A stretch of 64,000 nucleotides of DNA from AP-15 sp963832875 (GTDB taxonomy: Bacteria > Pseudomonadota > Alphaproteobacteria > ATCC43930 > CGMCC-115725). Positions 35,774 through 43,846 of this stretch are shown one piece after another. Positions within the stretch are counted from its first letter, which is position 1; the number at the start of each line of letters is the position of its first letter. A program made the position numbers and the translations under genes. The DNA is taken from positions 1 through 64,000 of the forward strand of contig CAWHWB010000002.1 in the NCBI GenBank assembly GCA_963832875.1. The letters run 5' to 3'. Under the pieces are notes generated by a model that made no database searches, was not told the DNA's origin, and saw nothing but the letters and a program-made list of their open reading frames with translations.

Positions 35774-37047
35774 AGCGCGCCGTCATCCTGATCTGCGACA
35801 GCCTGCGCCGCGACCTGATCACCCCCGCGGATGCGCCGTTTCTGTGCGATTTGGGGCGACGTTCGGCACGGTTCGAGAACCATGCCGGCGTCTTTCCGTC
35901 GACGACGCGAACCAGTGCGGCTTCGATCGCCACCGGTTGCCGGCCGGCGCGCCACGGGCTCCTCGGCAACACGATGGCGCTCGACGAGGGCGAGGGGCTC
36001 CGGTGCCTGTCAGTCGGCCGGCCCGATTTCCGCGACCGGCTATGCCGCGCCACCGGCCGCACCTTGCATATGCCGACGCTCGCCGAGCGGCTCGCCGGCG
36101 CCGGCGCCGAGGCGATCGCGGTTTCGAACGTGTCACCGGGGGCGGCCTATTTTCTCGACCCCGACGGCCATGGCTGGGTCTACAACCCGGCCGGCAGCTT
36201 TGGCCCGGGCCGCCGGCCATTGCCCGAAGCGGAAGGGCTGGCGGTAGCCAAGGGTGAGGCCGGGGACACCGCTGCGACCGAACGCTTCTGCGGCGAAATT
36301 CTGCTCGATCGCGCCCCGGCATTGGCCGTGCTGTGGCTGTCGGAGCCCGACTACACCGGCCACCACACGCCGTTGGGCTCGCCCGAGCATCGCCGCGCCA
36401 TCGCCAGCGCCGACGAGAATGTCCGGCGGGTCGCCGAGACCCTCGCGCGCCTCGATCCGGGCGGCGGGGAAATCCTGTTCGTGGTCGGCTCCGATCACGG
36501 CATGGAGAGTGTCGACCAAACGATCGACCTCGACGCGCTGCTGGTCGCGAACGGGCTGAAGCGCGCGCCGGGATCGTCGGAAGTCGTCGTCGCCGCCAAC
36601 GGCACCGCGGCGCTCCTCTATTTCGCGGAGCCCGAAGGTGCCCTCGTCGGCCGGGCCGTGCGGTTTCTCGAAGGCGAGCCCTGGGTCGGCAGGGTCTTCG
36701 CCGGCGACGCGCTCGGCGGCATCGGCCTGCCGACGGGTTCGCCGGCGCGGATCGCGATCACCTTGAATACGGACCGCCGCGCCAATCCTTTCGGCGTGCC
36801 GGGACACAGCGACGTCGTGCGCGATGCGCTGGAGCCTAAGGACGCGACCGGCTTCGGCCAGCATGGCGGGCTCGGCGCCCACGAGCAGAGCCCGTTTCTG
36901 TTCGTTCACGGCGGCGGCTTTGCCCCGGGGATCTGTCGCGACCCTTCGTCCTTGGTCGACATCGCCCCGACGGTGCTGCGCCAACTCGGCCTCGCGGCCG
37001 ACGGCCTCGACGGTCATCCTTTGCCGCGCCGGCCGACCGCTGGCTGA
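35770..37047 (+). CDS. Alkaline phosphatase-superfamily phosphodiesterase/pyrophosphatase
   Basis: A 425-residue enzyme of the type I phosphodiesterase/nucleotide pyrophosphatase group. The metal-binding and nucleophile segment is VILICDSLRRDLITP followed by VFPSTTRTSAASIATGC (Thr nucleophile). Later metal ligands are LSEPDYTGHHTPLGS, FVVGSDHGMESVDQ and FGQHGGLGAHEQSPFLF. There is no signal peptide, so it is probably cytoplasmic. It is translationally coupled to the thioesterase, suggesting action on a shared CoA or phosphonate-type substrate, which is inference only. Confidence 0.82.
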   Translation: MKRAVILICDSLRRDLITPADAPFLCDLGRRSARFENHAGVFPSTTRTSAASIATGCRPARHGLLGNTMALDEGEGLRCLSVGRPDFRDRLCRATGRTLHMPTLAERLAGAGAEAIAVSNVSPGAAYFLDPDGHGWVYNPAGSFGPGRRPLPEAEGLAVAKGEAGDTAATERFCGEILLDRAPALAVLWLSEPDYTGHHTPLGSPEHRRAIASADENVRRVAETLARLDPGGGEILFVVGSDHGMESVDQTIDLDALLVANGLKRAPGSSEVVVAANGTAALLYFAEPEGALVGRAVRFLEGEPWVGRVFAGDALGGIGLPTGSPARIAITLNTDRRANPFGVPGHSDVVRDALEPKDATGFGQHGGLGAHEQSPFLFVHGGGFAPGICRDPSSLVDIAPTVLRQLGLAADGLDGHPLPRRPTAG

Positions 37048-37254
37048 GCGGCGGCTCTCGGGCCGGCGGTGATCAGCCGTCGCGCTTGATCGGATCGACC
37101 CCGGCGCACCTGTTCCTGGTTGCCCGCCAGTAGCGGCCATGATTCACTGGTTCGATTACCCGGATTCCAGGTGAGAGGAATCGGCTCTGCGGCGGTGTAG
37201 ACGCCTGTTGCGCGTCGGTCGGTAGGCGCGCGGTGCTTGATGAAATTCTAACCT

Positions 37255-38619
37255 TTATGGCGCGGCAGACGGGGACCAGCCGTTATTCCAGATCCACCAC
37301 GCCTCCGCGCCGCTGTTGTAGACGTAGAGCTGACCACCGTTATCGACTTCCATCAGCGACACCCAGCCGTTAGTATTGGTCCCGTTCAACAACGCATAGT
37401 AATTGCCCGGTTCTGACGTTGGGGCGCCAAAGGTCCAAACTCCCGCTGCCGTCGTCAGACTCCCGGTCGAGGGTGCGACCAGCGTCGATCCGTCCGGCGA
37501 AATCGAACCGCCGGCGTCGACGCTGCCGGTCAGCTGATTTGCCGATGCCGGGTCGACTTGGGTCGCGATCGAATTCGCAAACGTATTGCCGCTGCCGACG
37601 ACCGGGACCGGCGCACTCGGATTATCATAAATGCCGATGGCGTCCGTCAGCGTGTTGTCCATGACATTGTTCATGAATGTGATGCTGTTGGTCGGGTAGA
37701 TCAGCCCCTCTTCGCCATACGCAAATATCGTCGAGTTTTCGGTGGCCGTGCCTTGGATCATCGTATTGTCCGCCACCAGCGCCACCCCGCCATTGGGTAA
37801 ATCAAGCGCATAACTGGTGGACCCGACATTGCAGCTGGGTTGGTTCGGGTCAGCGGCGCCGTCATAAAGCGTGTTGTTCTCAATGACGTTCATCGAAGCG
37901 CGGCTCTTGATGTCGTGCCCAATGTTGGTGCCGCAGGCTTCATTGCCGATCGCGGTCAACCAGCCGCTGGAGCCGATATAGACGGCATGTCCGAAATAGT
38001 TGGCGTTCGGATTGCCGTTATTGATAAAGACATCGTTGATCAGGACCGTGTTTTCGGTTGGACCGTTTTCGGTCAAAATCCCCATCTGGTTGTTGATGAA
38101 CGTACTGTTCATCACGGTCAGCGTATCGTTGGTCGTATTGGTATCCTGATCGCGGATGCCGGCGCCGTTGCCGCCTAGCGAATTGGAAATCTCGGCGTTT
38201 TCGAACGTCAGCCCATCAACGGTCAGACTGGCGTAGGCAAGAAGAATGCCCTTTTCGTTTGCCAGTGCGACCGATTGGTACAGGATGACCGCTGAACCCG
38301 GCACCGCCGCTTCGATCGTCATCGGTCGGTTTATTTGAGCCGTGTCGTTGGAATAGGTGCCGGCGGCGACGCTGATCACGTAGGAGTTGGCCGAGTTGGT
38401 GTCCGCATTCGCGACGGCTACTGCCGCAGCGATTGTTGCATATTGCCCCGACGGCCCTACCGTGAGGACACTCGTACCGGCGACTGCGGCAACGATCGTC
38501 ATTCCCAGCAGCGCAGCGGCTGCGAGCCCTGTTCTCAGCATCTGGACAACCCGGCTTTGGTGAATATTTGAAGCGACTTCCCCCACCGGCGACGGCGATC
38601 CCAGCGGAATCGTCATCAT
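37255..38619 (-). CDS. Secreted right-handed beta-helix protein
   Basis: About 454 residues. A signal-like segment (MLRTGLAAAALLGMTIVAAV, from the ATG at 38541) precedes a pectate-lyase-type region: GPSGQYATIAAAVAVANADT, then repeating coils such as LTVDGLTFENAEISNSLGG, LTVMNSTFINNQMGILTENG and FMNNVMDNTLTDAIGIYD. The C terminus is Trp-rich (EAWWIWNNGWSPSAAP), perhaps a surface or carbohydrate-contact patch. Asn-rich coils fit a cell-surface or extracellular enzyme or adhesin, and no catalytic site was identified. The start is uncertain (38685, 38619 or 38541). Confidence 0.7.
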   Translation of the reverse strand: MMTIPLGSPSPVGEVASNIHQSRVVQMLRTGLAAAALLGMTIVAAVAGTSVLTVGPSGQYATIAAAVAVANADTNSANSYVISVAAGTYSNDTAQINRPMTIEAAVPGSAVILYQSVALANEKGILLAYASLTVDGLTFENAEISNSLGGNGAGIRDQDTNTTNDTLTVMNSTFINNQMGILTENGPTENTVLINDVFINNGNPNANYFGHAVYIGSSGWLTAIGNEACGTNIGHDIKSRASMNVIENNTLYDGAADPNQPSCNVGSTSYALDLPNGGVALVADNTMIQGTATENSTIFAYGEEGLIYPTNSITFMNNVMDNTLTDAIGIYDNPSAPVPVVGSGNTFANSIATQVDPASANQLTGSVDAGGSISPDGSTLVAPSTGSLTTAAGVWTFGAPTSEPGNYYALLNGTNTNGWVSLMEVDNGGQLYVYNSGAEAWWIWNNGWSPSAAP

Positions 38620-39615
38620 TCCGTCGCGCTCAATGATCGGCTTGGTTTCGCGACCGGATGTGCTTTGGTGGCGAGCGGATTTCACTGATGCGGCGAGCCG
38701 GCCCTTGCCGTGTCACAATGGCACTGATCCCGTTCGACGGTTTTATTGGAACCCCAGTCGTGAAACCTCAGCGAGTTTTTATCGCGGGCTCGCAGATGGT
38801 CAACTGCGCAAAGGGGTGATGACCAAATGGGTCAATAGCGCAACGGACCGTCTCAATTGAATACCAACCCATAAACTCAGCGCGTTACCGGCTCTAGAAT
38901 GGCTCAATGCGAGGTTTTGTGTCAAAATTAGGCGCCAGCCGGCATCAGACCTTTGACGGCGCTCCAACGACGAGCATCCGGCTCGGCTGTCCGCCCCAGA
39001 CCGCCCGCTTCGGCCGCCGCGACCAAGACCGCCGCTCGCGGCCGCGGGTGAGGCTTTCCACTGACTGACCGCTCAGCGCCGCCGCCGCATGAATGCGAAC
39101 GGGCACATCTTCAATCTGGAAGGCTTCGCTGCTGGGACGCAGCTTGGGGAAATCATTCCGCCGCTCGGCGTAATCCCGAGCGGACCCGCGCCGACGATCG
39201 GCAGCCCGTGCCTGTCGTTTGTGAGATCTGCCGCACCCTGGAGCCCGGGATTGGCGCCGGATTCCGCGACTGGGAGGTCGAAATCGCCAATGAAGCTGGC
39301 CCTGCGGTCGAAACGTTCAACGCCGGGTTCCACGCGCCGGGGATCAACCGGGTGTTCCGTGTGATTCTACCCCTGGGGACCGGCGATTTCTTCGAACTCC
39401 CGCTATCCCGGCCCGACCCTCCCGTTGTTCGGGGTATTCTCGACCCTCTGGGTGCCGGTGACGCTGGCCAGTTCGATCGTGGACCCGCCGATCAGCGACA
39501 TCCCGGTGCCGTTCGGGACGTTTTTCGACCCAGCGGTCAGCAATGCGCGACCAATCCGGCCGATTGCGCGAGCTTCACGGCTGCGCCCGACCGAGCAAGG
39601 TGCGCGAGCGCGAGC
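38620..39615. other. About 1 kb without a recognisable intact gene
   Basis: Base composition falls in 38630-38930 and returns to GC-rich beyond. From 39090 to 39610 several overlapping frames look protein-like in patches on both strands (plus: FGVFSTLWVPVTLASSIVDP; minus: NGTGMSLIGGSTIELASVTG) but none is continuous or recognised. It may be a decayed gene. Confidence 0.35.
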
Positions 39616-40896
39616 TCACAGGCTCCAATAATGGAGGTGCGGAGGCACCCGGTCGCGGGCGAGCGCCGATTTGACGTCGACAAAGATCCCGCCCGGCATC
39701 AGCGTCGCGAACAGCGCCTCCCACCCGGCCTGTTCCAAGACCCGGTGCGGCACCGCGAGGATCAGCCCGTCGAGCTGGCTGAAGCGATCGAGCCCGACCA
39801 GTTCGATCCTATATTCGCGCCGTGCCTCCTCCGCGTCGGCGAGCGGATCGGCGACTAGGGCGGCGATACCGAACTCGCGAAGTTCGGCGACGATATCGGG
39901 CACTCGGCTGTTGCGCAGATCGGGCACGTCCTCCTTGAAGGTGACGCCGACGATGCCGATCCGGGCGCCCTTGACCGGCCGCTCGGAGGCGATCAGCAAT
40001 TTGACCAGGCGCTGGGCGATAAACCCGCCCATGCCGTCGTTGATCCGCCGTCCCGACAGGATGACCTGCGGGTAATAGCCCGCGGCCTCGGCCCGCGCGG
40101 TCAGGTAATAGGGGTCGACGCCGATGCAATGGCCGCCGACCAGCCCCGGCGTGAACCGCAGAAAATTCCACTTGGTGCCGGCCGCCTCCAGCACCTCGCG
40201 GGTCGGGATGCCGAGCCGGTCGAAGATGATCGCCAGCTCGTTCATCAAGGCGATGTTGAGGTCGCGCTGGGTGTTTTCGATGACTTTCGCCGCTTCAGCG
40301 ACTTCGATCGACGACGCGCGGTGCAACCCGGCCTCGACGATCCGGCCATAGACCGCGGCGATTCGGTCCAGGGTCTCCCGGTCCTCGCCGGCGACGATCT
40401 TGACAATGGTTTCGAGTCGGTGCTGCCGGTCGCCGGGGTTGATCCGTTCGGGCGAATAGCCGAGCTTGAAACCCGCACCCGGCGCCAGCCCCGAGGCCTT
40501 CGCCAACAGCGGGCCGCAAATCTCGCGGGTCAGGCCGGGATACACCGTCGATTCGAACACCACGACCGCGCCCGGCCGCAACCGCGGCCCAATCAGCGCG
40601 CAGGCGGCGGTCAAGGGCCCGAGATCGGGGCGGCGCTCAGCGTCGATCGGGGTCGGCACCGTGACGATCACAAAACTCGCCTCGGTCAGCGCCTCGGGGT
40701 CGTCGGTCAGCCGCAGCCGGGTCTGGCGCAACGCCGCTTCAGAGATCTCTCCGGTCGCGTCGCGCGCCTCGCGCAACGCTGCGATCCGCGGTTTCGACAC
40801 ATCGAAACCAATGACCGGTTCGAACTTTTTCGCCAACGCCAGGGCCACCGGCAATCCGACATAGCCGAGCCCGATAACCGCAAACCCGCGTTCCAT
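39616..40896 (-). CDS. Nucleotide-sugar dehydrogenase (UDP-glucose/UDP-ManNAc DH family)
   Basis: A 426-residue NAD-dependent four-electron dehydrogenase making UDP-uronic acids for surface polysaccharides. The Rossmann motif is FAVIGLGYVGLPVALALA. The catalytic region reads FTPGLVGGHCIGVDPYYLT with the active cysteine in GGHC. Also typical are TVPTPIDAERRPDLGPL, VVVFESTVYPGLT and IGIVGVTFKEDVPDLRNS. It is closest to the TviB/WbpA branch. No other polysaccharide genes adjoin it, so it looks solitary. Confidence 0.92.
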   Translation of the reverse strand: MERGFAVIGLGYVGLPVALALAKKFEPVIGFDVSKPRIAALREARDATGEISEAALRQTRLRLTDDPEALTEASFVIVTVPTPIDAERRPDLGPLTAACALIGPRLRPGAVVVFESTVYPGLTREICGPLLAKASGLAPGAGFKLGYSPERINPGDRQHRLETIVKIVAGEDRETLDRIAAVYGRIVEAGLHRASSIEVAEAAKVIENTQRDLNIALMNELAIIFDRLGIPTREVLEAAGTKWNFLRFTPGLVGGHCIGVDPYYLTARAEAAGYYPQVILSGRRINDGMGGFIAQRLVKLLIASERPVKGARIGIVGVTFKEDVPDLRNSRVPDIVAELREFGIAALVADPLADAEEARREYRIELVGLDRFSQLDGLILAVPHRVLEQAGWEALFATLMPGGIFVDVKSALARDRVPPHLHYWSL

Positions 40897-41391
40897 CCGA
40901 GCCTCCGTCGGGACATCCGCGGTCTGATCTGCGTCATCGATCCCTCCAGGCCGCGACGCCCGAACCGCCGCCTTATACTCGAGTAGCCGCCTCTTAGCGC
41001 AACGCCGAATACTTAAGGCGCCGTGATCGCTCGCCGGCGGGGCGCACGTGGCGCGCTATTCGGTCGGGCCGCGGCTCACGCGCCCGCTGCGGCTGTGCCT
41101 GTCTTGCTGCGGATTAGCCCCACACCTGGGGCCTCGCCTCTATCGTCGAGGCGGGGCTCGGCATCGCCGCCGCTTTCGCCTTGGCCCCGGCTGCCGCCCT
41201 GGTCGTCGAGCCGGTGCTCGGTCTCGGCACGGTGACAGCGCTGCTGTTGTGGACCACCGGGTATGCCCGCCGAGGCTCGGCCCGCGCCGCGGCGGCGAGC
41301 GCAGTGGACGGGATCGGACCTTAGCAAATCCGGCACCGATGACTATGTTGTGGCCGCTCGAGGTCGGCGGTTCGGGTTTGCGGAGGTGTTG
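40897..41391. other. Intergenic region with a possible membrane-protein fragment
   Basis: From about 41112 to 41324 on the plus strand one frame reads WGLASIVEAGLGIAAAF, ALVVEPVLGLGTVTALLLW and TTGYARRG, which looks like two membrane helices, but a stop codon lies just upstream and no start is evident. It could be the end of a frameshifted gene that I do not recognise. Confidence 0.3.
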
Positions 41392-42219
41392 GTGATCGAC
41401 AGCGCGCGTCTCGGTCTGCCCGAATTCGCGCCCGGCCATGTCTGGCTGGTCGGCGCCGGGCCCGGCGATCCCGGGCTCTTGTCGGCGCTGGCGCTGCACG
41501 CGCTCCAGCATGCCGACAATGTGGTCTACGACGCGCTTGTCGACCCGCGCATCCTGCGTCTGGCGCAGCCGGGCGCAGCACTTGACTACGCCGGCAAGCG
41601 CGGCGGACGGCCGTCGCCGAGCCAGCCCAACATCTCGGCCCGGCTGGTCCGCCTCGCCAAGGCGGGGAATCGGGTGCTGCGGCTCAAAGGCGGCGACCCC
41701 TGCGTCTTCGGGCGCGGCGCCGAGGAAGCGCTGGCGCTGGCCGCCGCGGACATCCCGTTCCGCATCGTCCCCGGGATCACCGCCGGGATCGGTGGGCTTG
41801 CCTATGCCGGCATCCCGGTCACTTCCCGCGAGACCAACTCCGCCGTGACCTTTGTCACCGGCCATAACAGCAGCGGGGCGGTACCCGATGGGCTCGATTG
41901 GCCGGCGATCGCCCGCGGCGCCCCGGTGCTCGTCCTCTACATGGCGCTCAAACATCTGGAGAGCATCGTCGAGCGGCTGTTGGCCGGGGGGCGACGTGCC
42001 GACGAGCCGGCGGCGATCGTCAGCAAAGCAACCACCCCGGCGCAGCGCGTCCTGGTATCGACACTGGGCGAGGTTGCCGGCGGTTCGAGCGGGATCGAAA
42101 CGCCTGCGATCGTGGTCGTCGGCGAAGTGGTGCGGCTGCGCGCCGGGCTCGACTGGCTGGGCGCGCTCGACGGCATAATTCCCAGCCCCGGCCCGCTGCG
42201 GCGACAAGAACGGCGCTGA
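41392..42219 (+). CDS. cobA: Uroporphyrinogen-III C-methyltransferase (SUMT)
   Basis: A 275-residue SAM-dependent enzyme that methylates uroporphyrinogen III at C-2 and C-7 to precorrin-2, the branch point to siroheme and cobalamin. Signatures are VWLVGAGPGDPGLLSALAL, VVYDALVDPRIL, LRLKGGDPCVFGRGAEE, VVPGITAG-like IVPGITAGIGGLAYAGIP and VTFVTGHNSSG. The GTG at 41392 was chosen because GGAGG ends five bases upstream. It is not next to other cobalamin or siroheme genes here. Confidence 0.92.
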   Translation: MIDSARLGLPEFAPGHVWLVGAGPGDPGLLSALALHALQHADNVVYDALVDPRILRLAQPGAALDYAGKRGGRPSPSQPNISARLVRLAKAGNRVLRLKGGDPCVFGRGAEEALALAAADIPFRIVPGITAGIGGLAYAGIPVTSRETNSAVTFVTGHNSSGAVPDGLDWPAIARGAPVLVLYMALKHLESIVERLLAGGRRADEPAAIVSKATTPAQRVLVSTLGEVAGGSSGIETPAIVVVGEVVRLRAGLDWLGALDGIIPSPGPLRRQERR

Positions 42220-42582
42220 GTGTCGGTGCGGAGCACCGCTCGTCGCGTCCGACGGTTGCGGTCGATGCCAGTCGATTCGCGTGTACGTGAAGTTCCCAAT
42301 CACCGGCCCGCCTGAGCGGGGTGCGGCAGCGCAGCCGTTGTCGACCGTGAAATCGCCGCGATCTATAATTTTTATATTGCAGCGCCGCATTCGAATGACG
42401 GCGGGACTGGGCGACTTGCGCTCCGCGACCAGAAGGGCATGAATTCGCATTGTTTGCAAACCGAGGACTTTCACCGCGATCGGCCGACCGCACGATGAGC
42501 GGTGTTGCGCGGCGCCGGAACTCATTCGCCCTTGCCGGCGGGCTGCAAACCCCGGCCGGCGGGCTGCGCTCTCCTCATACGC
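42220..42582. other. Intergenic region with an AT-rich patch
   Basis: About 360 bases without a supported gene. A perfect TATAAT lies at 42364-42369 in an AT-rich patch (tataatttttatatt) and could be the -10 element of the sulfotransferase promoter. A matching -35 element at standard spacing was not found. Confidence 0.35.
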
Positions 42583-43821
42583 ATGACCGTCGCTGACGTG
42601 CTCGGTTTTTTGCGACGCCCGCCGACGGTGCAGACTCTGGTGGCGCGCGCGCGGCGGCAGACCGGACTGGCCGATTTCGGCGACTTCCCGTTCGAACAAC
42701 CGCTGCACAGGCTGCTGGAGGCGTGCGCCGAGGAGGCCGAGCTCAGCCTATTTGGCGGCGCCGCGCTTCGCTGGGACACGCTGCGGTTTCTCTCGAACCT
42801 CTTGCGGCTGCGAGAAGAGGAAAAGCGGGCGCCGCAAATTCTCGAAGAAACCGTGGCGGCGCCGCTGATCATCGCCGGGCTACCCCGCTCGGGAACGACC
42901 TTCCTGCACGGCCTCTTGACCGAAGACCGCACTAACTTCGTGCCGCGCGTGTGGCAGCTGATCCATCCCTATCCGGCGGCGCGGCAGGGTGCCGACCGCG
43001 ACCGCCGACCGCAGCAGGTTGCCCGGCAGCTGCGCATGTTCCAGATCATCGCGCCGCAGTTCCGCCGTCTGCATCCGATCGGGCCGAACTCCCCGCAGGA
43101 ATGCTCGGAGATCACGGCGCACCTCTTCGCCAGCCTGCGCTTCGACACGACCTATCGCATTCCCAGCTACCGGCGGTGGCTCGACGGGACTGGGCACCTC
43201 GACGCCTACCGCTTTCACAAGCGGTTCCTGCAGCATCTGCAGCACCAGGCGGCCAGCAGCGGACGATGGGCGCTCAAATGCCCCGACCATATCTTTGCGC
43301 TGCCGGCGATCCGCGCGGTCTACCCCGACGCCAATCTGGTGTTCGTGCACCGCGACCCGGTGGCGGTGCTGGCCTCGGTCGCGCGGCTGACCGAGGTCTT
43401 GAGGCGGCCGTTCACCCGCCATGTCGACCGCCTCTGCATCGGCCGGGAGGACAGCGAGCGCTGGCTTGCGGCGGCCGGGCTGATGGTCGCCGCGGCCAAC
43501 GAACCGTGCTTTGGGCAGCCGATCTTTCACATTCATTACGCGGAGCTGGTGGCCGACCCGCCGGGCACCGTCGTGGCACTCTATCGCCATTTCGGGCGCG
43601 CTCTCGATGCCGAGGCGGCGGCGCGCATCGGCCGGCGGGTGGCCGCCAACCCCAGTGGCGGATATGGCGGCCGCCGGGCCCAGCTCGAGGATTACGGGCT
43701 CGATCCCGCCCGCGAGCACGAGCGCTACGCGAACTATATGGCCCGGTTCGGGATTTCGCCCGAACAGGGCAGGAGATGGTCGCGTCCGGTCCGCGCCCAG
43801 CCCGTTTCCGGCGCACCGTAA
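42583..43821 (+). CDS. PAPS-type sulfotransferase
   Basis: A 412-residue Sulfotransfer_3 family protein. The 5'-phosphosulfate-binding loop is IAGLPRSGTTFLHGLL and the 3'-phosphate-binding segment is LVFVHRDPVAVLASVARL. WALKCPDHIFALPAI lies between them. It would move a sulfate group from PAPS to a hydroxyl or amine on an unknown acceptor, perhaps a lipid or polysaccharide. It ends 25 bases before the convergent hpnN gene. Confidence 0.87.
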   Translation: MTVADVLGFLRRPPTVQTLVARARRQTGLADFGDFPFEQPLHRLLEACAEEAELSLFGGAALRWDTLRFLSNLLRLREEEKRAPQILEETVAAPLIIAGLPRSGTTFLHGLLTEDRTNFVPRVWQLIHPYPAARQGADRDRRPQQVARQLRMFQIIAPQFRRLHPIGPNSPQECSEITAHLFASLRFDTTYRIPSYRRWLDGTGHLDAYRFHKRFLQHLQHQAASSGRWALKCPDHIFALPAIRAVYPDANLVFVHRDPVAVLASVARLTEVLRRPFTRHVDRLCIGREDSERWLAAAGLMVAAANEPCFGQPIFHIHYAELVADPPGTVVALYRHFGRALDAEAAARIGRRVAANPSGGYGGRRAQLEDYGLDPAREHERYANYMARFGISPEQGRRWSRPVRAQPVSGAP

Positions 43822-43846
43822 TAAACGGGCGGGCGAGGCCTTCGCC

